Below are positions 1-9,027 of a DNA stretch of 64,000 nt, in pieces. The DNA is from CAIYUC01 sp963682005 (lineage in GTDB: Bacteria; Bacteroidota; Bacteroidia; Bacteroidales; FEN-979). The position numbers and the translations under genes are program-made. The notes below the pieces were generated by a model, which saw nothing but the letters and a program-made list of their open reading frames with translations, was not told where the DNA came from and ran no database searches. The stretch covers positions 2,294,001-2,358,000 of the forward strand of contig OY820914.1 in the NCBI GenBank assembly GCA_963682005.1, written 5' to 3'. Within the stretch, counting starts at the first letter, position 1; every line of letters starts with the position of its first letter.

Positions 1-368
1 AATGTCCCGGCCAGGATGGAACAGTAAAATGACCCCGTGTAAAGGAGGGATGCGTACAAGCCTGTAATGCTGTCGCGGATGAGCCGTCCGAGAAGAAAGA
101 CCAGCCATGTGTTTACAGCTCCGAAGACAATGGATGCAAGCCGCAGGAAGAATTCCTGATCAAAATGAAGGTTGAGGGTAAAGAGCTGGATTATCAGTCC
201 CACCATCGGGGGATGATCGAAATGACTCAGATCCGGGAATTTCGCATACGTCCAGTAATACACTTCATCATTGCCGAGTTCCAGGAAAGCAGCGAGGAAT
301 CCTCTGACCAGAATGGAAATGATGATCACGGAAACCAGGATCTGCCGGATCTTTTTTTCTTCGGTCAT
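1..368 (-). CDS. GT39/ArnT-type membrane glycosyltransferase, N-terminal part (cut by window edge)
   Basis: About 122 N-terminal residues are visible; the rest lies left of position 1. The start is the ATG at 366-368, 6 nt after the stop of the upstream PHP gene, so the two are probably cotranscribed. A first membrane helix (about residues 9-28) is followed by NDEVYYW and FDHPPMVG, the periplasmic signature loop of polyprenol-phosphate-dependent glycosyltransferases (GT39/GT83, PMT_2, ArnT-like) in which the first acidic residues are catalytic. These enzymes move a sugar from a lipid carrier to a lipid or protein on the outer face of the inner membrane. The acceptor cannot be told from this fragment. 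Confidence 0.85.
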   Translation of the reverse strand, partial: MTEEKKIRQILVSVIIISILVRGFLAAFLELGNDEVYYWTYAKFPDLSHFDHPPMVGLIIQLFTLNLHFDQEFFLRLASIVFGAVNTWLVFLLGRLIRDSITGLYASLLYTGSFYCSILAGT

Positions 369-374
369 CCCGGA

Positions 375-1604
375 TCAGTTTAGGTTGTTTTTCTTATACC
401 TTCTGAAAGCAAGGAAGATCAGTATAATGAACAGGGCAGGTATCGACATGATCCGCAGGATCCATGTCCGCGGATAATTGATCTCCGCCCGCAGAGCATT
501 CGTCGGTACATCGCCATCATAACGGTACACGGGGTTCAGGTAGAATTTCGTACCAGGGTTATTGTTTTCATCGGGAAATATGATGAAAGGCCGGATATAC
601 GTGTCTTCCGGGAGTATCTTGTACCAGGCGACGGAAGTATCTGTCATCGTCTTTTTAACAGCGCCGTCCTGCCCGATGAATTCAATTTTGAGTGCTTTCC
701 TGGAGACTGCTATCCTCAGGGTATCGGCATCCAGCCGTACCTGGTTCAGCCGCGGCACCTTCCTCGCATTTACAGCTTTATCAGCGAATGTTTCCTTGTC
801 ATGCATGTTGATCTCCGCACCAAATGCATTCCCCGATTTAAGTGCCGACATGATATCTTCTGATCGGTTGACCGGGGTATTAATGAAGGTACAACACCGC
901 CCGATCTCGTATGGATCGTTAATATCATGTGCATCATCATCAGCCAGGATAAAGACCGGGTGACCGGAAGATAATGCCGCATCCCACTGCGGGATCGATC
1001 GCCAGTTTGCATCCAGTACTTCCAGGAGATCATAATTGGAAAGCCATTGCATGTCACCCAGGGTGTATCCATTCTCCCAATCAGGATGTGCAAGCGCAAG
1101 AACCTTTGTAGTTTCCCGCAAACGGTCTATCATGGCCTGTTTCTGATTAAGGTTCTGGATGAATGAATAATCCATCCAAAGGACCTGTTTGGCCCCGATG
1201 CAGAGCTGATGTTTCTTCCGTATGCCGAATCCGTGTTCATAAACAGGTATGTAAAAAGACGAATCCTTGTTGAACGTGCTTATACTCTGATAATTTGAAA
1301 TACAAGGCACATCATACCCCAGGGATCGGTATGTTTTCCAGAAAGCCTCATTTGAGTTCTGCCGTCCGCTTGTCAGCCCCGACCAGGCACGTGTATGGAA
1401 ATGGAAGTTTCCCTTGATCCAGTTCGTACTGTCCATATCCTTGTATGGATTAAAGATCTTTTGTCCGCTGAATGGAGAAGGTTTCGGAAAATCATAGACC
1501 GGCGCCAGAAAATAAAGCAACAGTTCGACAGCAAGAATGAAAACAAGTAACCCCAAAAATCCCCTCAGGATTGATTTAAAAATGGAAGATGCTTTCACGG
1601 CCAT
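375..1604 (-). CDS. membrane-anchored PHP-domain (histidinol-phosphatase-like) protein
   Basis: 409 aa. It has an N-terminal membrane helix (about 13-32) and a second near the C-terminus (about 383-402) with a basic tail. Between them lies a PHP-type metal-dependent phosphoesterase domain: GNFHFHT (65-71) gives the first metal-binding histidines, LAHP is near 171-174, and DDDAHD (222-227) is the late Asp/His metal site. PHP proteins hydrolyse phosphoesters with two or three metals; here the domain should face the periplasm. The next gene is a GT39-type glycosyltransferase, so a role in processing a lipid-linked sugar or envelope polymer is possible, but this rests only on context. The substrate is unknown. 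Confidence 0.75.
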   Translation of the reverse strand: MAVKASSIFKSILRGFLGLLVFILAVELLLYFLAPVYDFPKPSPFSGQKIFNPYKDMDSTNWIKGNFHFHTRAWSGLTSGRQNSNEAFWKTYRSLGYDVPCISNYQSISTFNKDSSFYIPVYEHGFGIRKKHQLCIGAKQVLWMDYSFIQNLNQKQAMIDRLRETTKVLALAHPDWENGYTLGDMQWLSNYDLLEVLDANWRSIPQWDAALSSGHPVFILADDDAHDINDPYEIGRCCTFINTPVNRSEDIMSALKSGNAFGAEINMHDKETFADKAVNARKVPRLNQVRLDADTLRIAVSRKALKIEFIGQDGAVKKTMTDTSVAWYKILPEDTYIRPFIIFPDENNNPGTKFYLNPVYRYDGDVPTNALRAEINYPRTWILRIMSIPALFIILIFLAFRRYKKNNLN

Positions 1605-1632
1605 TTGGAAAAGGGTCTGTGATGCTTAAGTA

Positions 1633-1715
1633 CCTCAACCCCCGTCCCTTTCTCCTTCAGGAGAAGGGGACGGGGGTTGAGGTGTTTGGGTTAATTCCCC
1701 GTCGCTTGCGACGAG
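1633..1715. repeat. two-hairpin intergenic palindrome, copy 1
   Basis: Arms 1633-1655 and 1660-1682 pair over 23 bp with one G.U pair around a TTCA loop. A linker (TGTTTGGGTTAATTCC) leads to a second short hairpin, CGTCGC-TT-GCGACG, at about 1700-1713. The right half recurs nearly unchanged at 13716-13764, so this is a dispersed element. It lies in the leader between the minus-strand promoter at 1781-1788 and the PHP gene, and could also act as a terminator or RNA-stability element for mntH mRNA. Confidence 0.8.
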
Positions 1716-1780
1716 TAGATATAAGTTCTTTCGAAATTGATACCTCGCTACTCTGCCTCGAGGACATTCATTTTGCCGGG

Positions 1781-1788
1781 CAAAGGTA
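1781..1788 (-). promoter_or_regulatory. Bacteroidota-type promoter (TTG-N20-TACCTTTG)
   Basis: On the minus strand 1788-1781 reads TACCTTTG, an exact TAnnTTTG -7 box, with TTG 20 bp upstream (1811-1809). It points at the PHP/GT39 pair and would leave a leader of about 170 nt that contains the two-hairpin palindrome. Confidence 0.6.
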
Positions 1789-1794
1789 CAGATT

Positions 1795-3066
1795 TCAATA
1801 CAACAATCCAATCAGCAGCTTCAGATTCAGGAATGTGACGATCATTGCCACGGTATACAACATGAATTTGGTGATCAGCTTATTCGCATATTTTCCCATG
1901 ACTTTTTTCGAAGAAGTCAGGTAGATCTGCAGGAAGATGGTGAATGGCAGCTGGATGCTGAGGATCATCTGGGATATGATCAAGCCCTGGAACGGGTTTC
2001 TGATCAGGAAAATGATCAAGACGGCCAGAACCATTGATATCAGTACACCGAACCTTGAATGTTTATCCCTGATATCGTAGGGCTCTCCGAAAAAACCGGC
2101 AAATATGGATCCCCCGGCCATCCCGGAGGTAATGGAGGAGGCAATTCCGGCAAACAGAAGGGCCACCGCAAAAACTAAGCCTGCATGGTTCCCCAGCAGT
2201 GGCGACAGGATCCCGGGCGCTTCTTCGATGGAAGTCACCAGGATCTTTTGCCTGAAAAAAGTAGTGGCAGCAAGGATTATCATTGCGGAATTGATGGCCC
2301 AACCTATTACCATCGAAAGAAGCGTGTCGAAAAGCTCATAATCAAGCTGCCGCCTGATCACCTTTTCATCTTCCCTGTTCCACTGGCGGCTCTGGATGAT
2401 CTCGGAGTGAAGGAAAAGATTATGAGGCATCACCACGGCTCCGAGGATACTCATTACGATGATGATCGAACCTTCAGGAATGGTAGGCTTTACAGATCCT
2501 AATCCCACCGAGGCCCAGTTGATATCTACCAAAGCAAGCTCATAAAGAAAGGAAAGCCCGATGATCGAAACAAAGGCAATGATATACTTCTCGATCTTCC
2601 TGTAGGTATTTGAGAGGAGTAGGATAACGACAAAAATGAAAGTCAGAAAGGCACCGGCAGGTATCGGGATGCTGAACAGCATGTTCAGTGCGATGGATGA
2701 GCCAAGGATCTCGGCGAGCGTGGTGGAAACCGAGGCGCCCATGGCTGTAATGAGGATCGGCCGTGAAACCCACGAAGGCGTATACATCGTTGCTGCTTCC
2801 GACAGGCAAAGCCCTGTGGCAATACCCAGGTGGGCCACATTATGCTGAAGAAAGATCAGCATGATCGTTGACAAAGCGACCACCCACAGCAACTGGTATC
2901 CGAAATATGAACCCGCTGCAATGTTGGATGCCCAGTTTCCCGGATCAATAAACCCAACAGTGACCAGCAACCCCGGACCAATATACTTGATGATCTCAAG
3001 ACCACCATATCCCGGTTTCCGATCTTCCCTGAAAAGGTTTTTGAAAAAATTGGAAAACACCTTCAT
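1795..3066 (-). CDS. mntH: Nramp-family divalent metal (Mn2+/Fe2+) transporter
   Basis: 423 aa, about 11 membrane helices, the usual length for bacterial Nramp. The helix 1 motif DPGN is at 41-44. The helix 6 motif A-V-V-M-P-H-N (210-216) carries the Ala and Met that contact the metal plus the conserved histidine. The protein couples proton entry to uptake of Mn2+ or Fe2+ across the inner membrane. The ATG at 3064-3066 lies 25 nt after a TAATTTTG box (3092-3099). It is transcribed alone: the next gene has its own promoter and the flanking gene on the right is divergent. No MntR- or Fur-like operator was recognised. Confidence 0.93.
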   Translation of the reverse strand: MKVFSNFFKNLFREDRKPGYGGLEIIKYIGPGLLVTVGFIDPGNWASNIAAGSYFGYQLLWVVALSTIMLIFLQHNVAHLGIATGLCLSEAATMYTPSWVSRPILITAMGASVSTTLAEILGSSIALNMLFSIPIPAGAFLTFIFVVILLLSNTYRKIEKYIIAFVSIIGLSFLYELALVDINWASVGLGSVKPTIPEGSIIIVMSILGAVVMPHNLFLHSEIIQSRQWNREDEKVIRRQLDYELFDTLLSMVIGWAINSAMIILAATTFFRQKILVTSIEEAPGILSPLLGNHAGLVFAVALLFAGIASSITSGMAGGSIFAGFFGEPYDIRDKHSRFGVLISMVLAVLIIFLIRNPFQGLIISQMILSIQLPFTIFLQIYLTSSKKVMGKYANKLITKFMLYTVAMIVTFLNLKLLIGLLY

Positions 3067-3091
3067 CTTAAAGCCGCCAGTACATTTGTGT

Positions 3092-3099
3092 CAAAATTA
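3092..3099 (-). promoter_or_regulatory. -7 box TAATTTTG for mntH
   Basis: On the minus strand 3099-3092 reads TAATTTTG, matching TAnnTTTG, 25 nt before the mntH start. No clear TTG is seen at the -33 position. Confidence 0.5.
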
Positions 3100-3188
3100 C
3101 AAAACACCGCGATGAATTTGAGGGAAAATTTTTGTTACTCTGTTACTTTGTTATATTGCCACCCTGTCACCAATTTCTATAATCTTTC

Positions 3189-3196
3189 TACCTTTG
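3189..3196 (+). promoter_or_regulatory. -7 box TACCTTTG for the small protein / 5'-nucleotidase pair
   Basis: Exact TAnnTTTG match. The expected transcript start is about 3200-3203, so the TTG at 3194 lies inside the box and cannot be translated from this promoter. That favours TTG 3221 as the start of the small gene. Confidence 0.55.
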
Positions 3197-3220
3197 ACGC
3201 AACAACCAGCCCCTGGTCCT

Positions 3221-3427
3221 TTGAAAGTTTTCGTCAATAATACGGAAATAGATATTTTTCGCGGTGCGACCATCATCGATGCCGTCAGAGCTTATTCTCC
3301 GGAGGATGCGAAACTCCTGCTGTCGGAAATACTTATGGCGGCTGACCGTTACGGCAACCGGACCGACGTTGACGGAGAGCTGGTGGAAGGACAGGAAATC
3401 AAACTGATAAAAAAGAGATCAAAATGA
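3221..3427 (+). CDS. small beta-grasp-like protein coupled to 5'-nucleotidase
   Basis: 68 aa if translation starts at TTG 3221; a TTG at 3194 in the same frame would give 77 aa but overlaps the -7 box. The pattern (VFVNN, then F-R-G-A-T-I-I-D-A-V, then DRYGN and DVDGELVEGQEIKLI) resembles the ThiS/MoaD/ubiquitin-like beta-grasp layout, with a strand-turn-strand-helix start and a closing G-x-L-x-x-G-Q-x-I strand. It lacks the C-terminal Gly-Gly of sulfur carriers. Its stop overlaps the nucleotidase start (ATGA at 3424-3427), so the two are translationally coupled. The fold is inferred by eye and the function is unknown. Confidence 0.6.
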   Translation: MKVFVNNTEIDIFRGATIIDAVRAYSPEDAKLLLSEILMAADRYGNRTDVDGELVEGQEIKLIKKRSK

Positions 3428-4884
3428 GAATCAGAAATTTTTTCTTCATCGCAGGATTGGCATTCATCCTTTCACAGGGCCTATATGCACAGAAAACATC
3501 CGATGTCAAAACATCCGAGATCATCATCCTTCATGTGAATGACATGCATGCCAAAATTGACAATCTTCCGAAGCTGGCATTCCTGGCCGACAGCCTGCGC
3601 AAAATGCACCCGGATGTTTTTCTTGTGGCTTCAGGCGACAATTTCACCGGAAATCCGATCGTGGATATGTACTCAGACAAGGGCTTCCCGATGATCGACC
3701 TGATGAACCGCTGTGGTTTTAATGTCAGTGCGATCGGCAACCATGAGTTCGATCTTGGGCAGGAAACCATGAACAGGCGGTTTGAGCAGGCTTCATTCCC
3801 GTTCATTTGCTGCAATTTCGATGCATCAGGAGCCGTGCTGAGGCAACCACAGCCCTATGTTGTGCTGAAAACGATGGATGGTATCCAGGTCGCATTTCTC
3901 GGGGTCATCGAGCTGAATGACCAGGGAATCCCTGATTCACATCCTTCAAATCTGAAAGGGATCCGGTTCTTCAACGGGATTGAAAAGGCAAAGGAGTATG
4001 CGGAATTGAAGGAAAAATTCGACATCGTTGCAGGACTCACCCATCTTGGTGTTGATGATGATGTAAAACTGGCTCAGCAAATGCCGCAGCTGGACCTGAT
4101 CCTGGGAGGACATTCGCACACCCTGATCGAAAAACCCATGGTTGTGAACGGGGTCACGATCCTGCAGTCAGGCTCGAACCTGAAAGAGATCGGCAAGGCT
4201 ACACTGTATGTTCAGAATGGTCATATAACATCGGTGAGGGATGAGATCATCCCGTTAAGGGATTTGAAGAAAGGGAAACCGGAGGTTCAGAAAATGGTCG
4301 ATGCATACAACGACAATGATGAATTCAAACGGGTCATCGCCCGGGCAAAAGAAGAACTTTCCGGGTACGATGAACTGGGCAGCCTGATGACGGATGCACT
4401 CACCAGTCAGTTCAAAACAGACATTGCTTTTCTGAACAACGGCGGTATCCGTGTAAATTCAATTGCTGCCGGTGATATAACGCTAAAGGATATATATAAG
4501 CTTGATCCGTTCAACAATAAGATCGTTATCTTCCGGATGAATGCAAAAGAGATCTCATCACTGATCTGCAATGCCTTCAATATGAAAAACCAGGTTGATC
4601 TGCAGGTTTCAGGGATGTATTACAGTGTGACCACCGGCGGCGATGGACGCTGCATTGGGGTAAGAATGAATGATCTGACAGGAAAGCTTCTTGATCCAAC
4701 CCGTGAATATTCTGTGGCCATGAACAGCTACATGGCCGCCAGCTATTCCTTTGAGCACCGCGATGCCGGCTCTTCTACAACAGTCTCTTCTGCCACTGCA
4801 CTGATTGAATACCTCGAAAAACAGAAGACGATCGGATACAGCGGGGTGAAAAGAGCGTTCCTCGAAAATGACAGGCCGAAGTAA
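3424..4884 (+). CDS. secreted bifunctional metallophosphatase / 5'-nucleotidase (UshA/NTPase family)
   Basis: 486 aa with a signal peptide (about 1-22, ending LYAQ), so periplasmic or surface. The N-terminal calcineurin-like domain shows the metal ligands in order: NDMH, GDNFTGNP, GNHEFD, a late TH and GGHSHT. The C-terminal 5_nucleotid_C domain holds the substrate-binding LNNGGIR and YKLDPFNN segments. It should dephosphorylate external nucleotides to nucleosides for uptake. It is slightly shorter than E. coli UshA (550 aa) but has both domains in one chain. It is translationally coupled to the small upstream protein. The convergent kinase gene on the right ends 9 nt from its stop. Confidence 0.9.
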   Translation: MRIRNFFFIAGLAFILSQGLYAQKTSDVKTSEIIILHVNDMHAKIDNLPKLAFLADSLRKMHPDVFLVASGDNFTGNPIVDMYSDKGFPMIDLMNRCGFNVSAIGNHEFDLGQETMNRRFEQASFPFICCNFDASGAVLRQPQPYVVLKTMDGIQVAFLGVIELNDQGIPDSHPSNLKGIRFFNGIEKAKEYAELKEKFDIVAGLTHLGVDDDVKLAQQMPQLDLILGGHSHTLIEKPMVVNGVTILQSGSNLKEIGKATLYVQNGHITSVRDEIIPLRDLKKGKPEVQKMVDAYNDNDEFKRVIARAKEELSGYDELGSLMTDALTSQFKTDIAFLNNGGIRVNSIAAGDITLKDIYKLDPFNNKIVIFRMNAKEISSLICNAFNMKNQVDLQVSGMYYSVTTGGDGRCIGVRMNDLTGKLLDPTREYSVAMNSYMAASYSFEHRDAGSSTTVSSATALIEYLEKQKTIGYSGVKRAFLENDRPK

Positions 4885-4892
4885 CAGGATGG

Positions 4893-6800
4893 CTATTCGT
4901 ATTCTGCAAAGGGGAAGGAAATCCTGAACTGTGTTCCGTTGCCGATGACATTGCTGATCTGGCCTGAGATCTGTTCCGTAAGCACGTGTACCAGGAACAT
5001 TCCCTGGTTTTTCAGTTCTTTACCTTCTGTTTCCAGGTTCACCCATTTTCCATTGTCGGAAAGGGTTATGATCACATGATCATATTCTTTTTCGAGACCG
5101 ATCCTGATTTTGCCACCGCTTCCTCCTGAAAAGGCATATTTAACGGAATTGGTCACGATCTCATTGATGATAAGCCCGATGGGTATGGCTCTTCTCGTAT
5201 CAATGATCATTTCGGTGAGGGTCATTTCCAGGTTGATCCTCTCAAATTCGGAGGAATAGGCCGCAATAAGGGAGTGGGCAATTTCCCTTATATAATCATC
5301 CAGGCGAACCGTTTTAATATTCATGGAAAGATAAAGCATATCATAAAGCCTCGCAAGGGACGAAATGCGGTCTTTCATACGCTGCATGATGGTCCGGGCA
5401 TTTTCGTCGGTCGTGTGATTGGCTTCAAGCCCGATGATGCCGCTGATAATTGACAAAGTATTCTTCGCCCTGTGCTGAAGCTCCATCAGCAGGGTATCCT
5501 TTTCCTCAACGGCTTTGGTGAGGTCATCCTCCATCTCTTTCCTGCGGGTGACATCATCCGCCGACCCCAGTATGAGGTTTACTTTGCCATCCTTGCCGCG
5601 GGAAAACGGGACATCCCTGCTCCGCAACCAATGCCAGGTTCCATCTGAATTTTTCATCCGGTACTCAACTTCATGCACCTCATTATCACCGCAGGTTAAG
5701 AGGTTATGGTGATGGGCTATAACGGTTGGTGCATCTTCAGGGTGAAGAATGGAAGGAAAAATGTCGGGCCCCATTTCCATGATCTCTTCTGAACTGTAGC
5801 CCAGGAAATCCTGGATCTCCCGGTTCGTATACTTATTCCTTTTCTCGGTCAGGTCATATGTATAGATAAGGTTGGGAGTCGCCTCCAGTATCCTGCTGAT
5901 GAAATACCTGCTTTCCTCCAGGGCTGTTTCCGATTGTTTCCGCTCAGAGATATCTTCAAGGGTCAGAATGATATATGCTTCACCATTCAGGGTGACCGGT
6001 TCTGCATTCAGGTTGATCCACCGCTTCTCGTGCCTGTCGACCATAAACAGAACTGGCTCGAGCTGGACGTTGTTCACACCGGTCTTTGTGGCGAATACAT
6101 GGGTAATTGTCTTCCTGAGAAGGCAGTCCTGGCAGGAGTATGCAAACCCACACCCCTCAACCGATTCTGTACTGAACATACAACCCAGTCCGTTGCCGAT
6201 CCTTTTCCCTGTGATTTCAAACGGGTTGCTCCGGATTATAGACCCCATTGCTTTATTACTCCGGATGATCGTAAGCTCATGATCAAGAAGGACCAGTCCG
6301 ATCGGGGCTGCCGAGAACATCTTGATAAAATTCTCCTGCTCCTTTTTGAGCCGGTTCTCAACAAAGTTCCTTTCTTCAAGGGCAAGCTTTAGCTTTTCCT
6401 CCCTTGAGATAAGCTCTTTCTTTGCTTCATGGAGCCTGAATGCCATTTTTATTGAAGCAAAGAGGATGGTGTCACTTGAGTTTTTGACCACATAGCCGTA
6501 CGAGGTGATCTTGTCGGTTTTGGCAATTATGTTTTGTTCTGTGTGGTTTGAAATAAAAACAACGGGAACATCCCGGTCCCGGAGAATGATCTCTGCCGCC
6601 TGGGTTCCATCCATCCCGCGACCCAGGTCAATATCCATCAGCACCAGGTCGATCCGGCCATTGTTCCGGACTTTGTCAATCGCCTGTTCTCCATTCAGGG
6701 CTGTGATCACCTCAAAACCCTGTTGGCTGAGGATATGAGCCTCGTTCATGGCGATCAGGGCTTCATCCTCGACAAGTAATATGGTCTTCTTTTCCGTCAT
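4893..6800 (-). CDS. sensor histidine kinase REC-PAS-PAS-HisKA_2-HATPase
   Basis: 635 aa, no membrane segment, so cytosolic. Domains: receiver 1-122 with phospho-acceptor Asp56 in LVLMD; a short coiled linker; PAS 1 about 160-290; PAS 2 about 298-420; HisKA_2 dimerisation domain with His442 in LQHRAKNT; HATPase_c about 530-632 with N-box NEIVTN (545-550) and LSDNGKW. The His is in the HRAKN form of HWE/HisKA_2 kinases, and N-terminal receivers are common in that group. PAS 1 carries four cysteines (207, 217, 223, 226), the last three as GCG-x5-C-x2-C. No response regulator gene is adjacent, so the output partner is unknown. Confidence 0.88.
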   Translation of the reverse strand: MTEKKTILLVEDEALIAMNEAHILSQQGFEVITALNGEQAIDKVRNNGRIDLVLMDIDLGRGMDGTQAAEIILRDRDVPVVFISNHTEQNIIAKTDKITSYGYVVKNSSDTILFASIKMAFRLHEAKKELISREEKLKLALEERNFVENRLKKEQENFIKMFSAAPIGLVLLDHELTIIRSNKAMGSIIRSNPFEITGKRIGNGLGCMFSTESVEGCGFAYSCQDCLLRKTITHVFATKTGVNNVQLEPVLFMVDRHEKRWINLNAEPVTLNGEAYIILTLEDISERKQSETALEESRYFISRILEATPNLIYTYDLTEKRNKYTNREIQDFLGYSSEEIMEMGPDIFPSILHPEDAPTVIAHHHNLLTCGDNEVHEVEYRMKNSDGTWHWLRSRDVPFSRGKDGKVNLILGSADDVTRRKEMEDDLTKAVEEKDTLLMELQHRAKNTLSIISGIIGLEANHTTDENARTIMQRMKDRISSLARLYDMLYLSMNIKTVRLDDYIREIAHSLIAAYSSEFERINLEMTLTEMIIDTRRAIPIGLIINEIVTNSVKYAFSGGSGGKIRIGLEKEYDHVIITLSDNGKWVNLETEGKELKNQGMFLVHVLTEQISGQISNVIGNGTQFRISFPFAEYE

Positions 6801-6909
6801 GGAAGTTTTCTACGATGAAAAGGTAAAGCGGGTTTTACGTGATAAATATATGAAAATGTTTGGAATTTTACAAAAAATAGTTTCAATAATTCTGGTAAAT
6901 ATCTGCTCA

Positions 6910-8772
6910 TTACATCCTTTCACTGAGCTCAAGCCAGCGATCAGTCTTTGATTCAATTTCGAGCAGCAGGAATGCATATCGTTCTGATTTGGATATCAAG
7001 ACATCCGGAGATAAATTCCCGGAATGGAGTTCCGCTTCAATGTCGGATTTTTCGGATTCAAACTGTGCGATCTGCTGTTCAAGCATTTCGAGCTCTGCTT
7101 TTTCCTTAAAGCTGAGCTTGTTCGGATCCCGGACTTTCACTTTTTCCTTTACAACGGACTGGGTTTTGCTCTGCCTGGCTAAAAGCTTTTTCTGCTGATC
7201 TTCGTGGTCCCTGAAAATGGTGTAGTTTCCCGGAAAATCCTTGATAACGCCATTCCCCCTGAAAACAAACAGGTGGTCAACGATCTTATCCAGGAAATAC
7301 CGGTCATGACTAACGGTGACCACGCACCCCTTGAATGTTGCAAGATAATCTTCAAGCACGTTCAGGGTAAGGATGTCAAGGTCATTGGTCGGCTCATCAA
7401 GGATCAGGAAATTCGGATTTTGCATAAGAACCGTCACAAGGTATAACCTTCGTTTCTCACCGCCGCTGAGCTTATACACAGGTTGCTGGTGCATGGGGAA
7501 AGGGAACATGAAATAATTGAGGAATTCTGCCGCTGAAACGATCCTCTCGTTACCCAGTTTTACGGCATCCGCAATCTCCCTGATCAGGTCGATGACCTTT
7601 GACTCTTCTTTGAATGTTATTCCTTGCTGTTTGTAATAACCGAACCGGATCGACTCGCCTGTCTCGATCTTCCCAATGTCCGGCTTTAACTTCCCGGTGA
7701 TAATATCCAGGAATGTCGACTTACCGGATCCATTCTTGCCGATGATGCCAACTTTCTCATTTCGCTTGAAGATGTAGGAGAAACTGTCGAGAATTACAAG
7801 GTTGTCCCATTTGAAATAGGTATCGTTGATCTCCAGGATCTTCTTTCCAAGGTATGATCCTTTGATGTCAAGGGTCAGTTTATTCTCATGCCTTCTGTTA
7901 TCGGCTGTTTCCTTCAGATCATAGAAGCTGTCGATCCTGGCCTTTGCTTTGGTTCCCCTCGCTTTGGGCATTCTTCGCATCCATTCCTGCTCTGTCCGCA
8001 ATATATTGACCGCTTTCTCCCGCTCTTTATCATTGATGTCCTTCCGTTCCTGCTGCTTTTCAAGAAAATAGGAATAATTTCCTTTGTAGCGGAAAATGGA
8101 ATTATCCTCCATTTCAAGGATCTCATTACACACACGGTCCAGAAAATACCTGTCGTGTGTGACCATCAGAAGAGTTACATTGCTCTTTGAAAGGTATTCC
8201 TCAAGCCATTCCACCATTTCAACGTCCAGGTGGTTTGTGGGCTCGTCAAGCAAAAGGAAATCAGGTTCGGTGATCAGCGTTTTCGCGAGGGCCACTCTTT
8301 TCCGCTGTCCGCCGGATAATTCGCTGATGCTCTGGTCAAGGTCGCTGATCTTCAATTGAGTCAGGATCTGCTTGATCCTTGTTTCATATTCCCAGCCATT
8401 TCTTGCATCCATCTGCTCCATCGCTTTCTGGAGAACTTCCCGGTCTTCATTTTCAATGGCTTTTTCATACTCAAGGATGATCCGCTGGATCTCATTGGAA
8501 GATGAATAAACCTCTTCGAACACCGTATTCTGTTCGTCGAGCGAGGGTTCCTGCCTGAGGTAACCGACCGAAACATCATGCAGAAATGTGACCGTTCCGC
8601 CATCTTTCATTTCGGTTCCGGCAATGATATTCAGAAGCGTGGTTTTTCCCGTCCCGTTACGGGCGATCAGGGCCACCTTCTGACCCTGGTTGATGAAAAA
8701 TGAGATGTTGGTGAAAAGCTCCTTTTCCCCGTAACTGCGACTCAGATTCTCAACCTGGAGGTATGTTATCAT
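6910..8772 (-). CDS. ABC-F family ATPase (Uup/EttA-like)
   Basis: 620 aa from the ATG at 8770-8772; a longer in-frame start lacks support and overlaps the promoter. There are two ABC domains and no membrane segments, as in ABC-F proteins: Walker A ARNGTGKTT and GKNGSGKST, signatures LSGGQ and LSGGE, Walker B regions ending LLLDEPTNHLD and LILDEPTNDLD. An interdomain linker of the P-site tRNA type and a C-terminal coiled coil (about the last 70 residues) point to the Uup subgroup. ABC-F proteins act on ribosomes to resolve stalled or misfolded states; the precise paralogue cannot be assigned from sequence alone. Confidence 0.9.
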   Translation of the reverse strand: MITYLQVENLSRSYGEKELFTNISFFINQGQKVALIARNGTGKTTLLNIIAGTEMKDGGTVTFLHDVSVGYLRQEPSLDEQNTVFEEVYSSSNEIQRIILEYEKAIENEDREVLQKAMEQMDARNGWEYETRIKQILTQLKISDLDQSISELSGGQRKRVALAKTLITEPDFLLLDEPTNHLDVEMVEWLEEYLSKSNVTLLMVTHDRYFLDRVCNEILEMEDNSIFRYKGNYSYFLEKQQERKDINDKEREKAVNILRTEQEWMRRMPKARGTKAKARIDSFYDLKETADNRRHENKLTLDIKGSYLGKKILEINDTYFKWDNLVILDSFSYIFKRNEKVGIIGKNGSGKSTFLDIITGKLKPDIGKIETGESIRFGYYKQQGITFKEESKVIDLIREIADAVKLGNERIVSAAEFLNYFMFPFPMHQQPVYKLSGGEKRRLYLVTVLMQNPNFLILDEPTNDLDILTLNVLEDYLATFKGCVVTVSHDRYFLDKIVDHLFVFRGNGVIKDFPGNYTIFRDHEDQQKKLLARQSKTQSVVKEKVKVRDPNKLSFKEKAELEMLEQQIAQFESEKSDIEAELHSGNLSPDVLISKSERYAFLLLEIESKTDRWLELSERM

Positions 8773-8794
8773 TTTTATTCTTTTTCCCGAGGCG

Positions 8795-8802
8795 CAAAGA
8801 TA
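8795..8802 (-). promoter_or_regulatory. -7 box TATCTTTG for the ABC-F gene
   Basis: On the minus strand 8802-8795 reads TATCTTTG, 22 nt before the ATG at 8772. It supports the shorter start. Confidence 0.55.
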
Positions 8803-8955
8803 GTCAAATGCTACAAGCCATTTGGAATAAAGGTAATGACCCGGCAAGTGGTCACATTAATTATTTTGGCGCAGGATGAAAACGCATAAGACAATTCCTT
8901 ATTTTCGCGTCACTTTTATACGAAGATTTCTAATTTTAATATCCGTAAACCACCT

Positions 8956-8970
8956 AGCCGGCTGCCGGCT
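8956..8970. repeat. perfect inverted repeat AGCCGGC-T-GCCGGCT
   Basis: 7-bp arms with a one-base centre, about 58 nt before the ammonium channel gene. No T-run follows, so it is more likely an operator or leader structure than a terminator. The rest of 8803-9027 shows nothing else recognisable. Confidence 0.4.
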
Positions 8971-9027
8971 TCTTATTCAACAACAAAATATCATTCAACC
9001 ACTAAATGTCAATCAAAAAGTAACATT

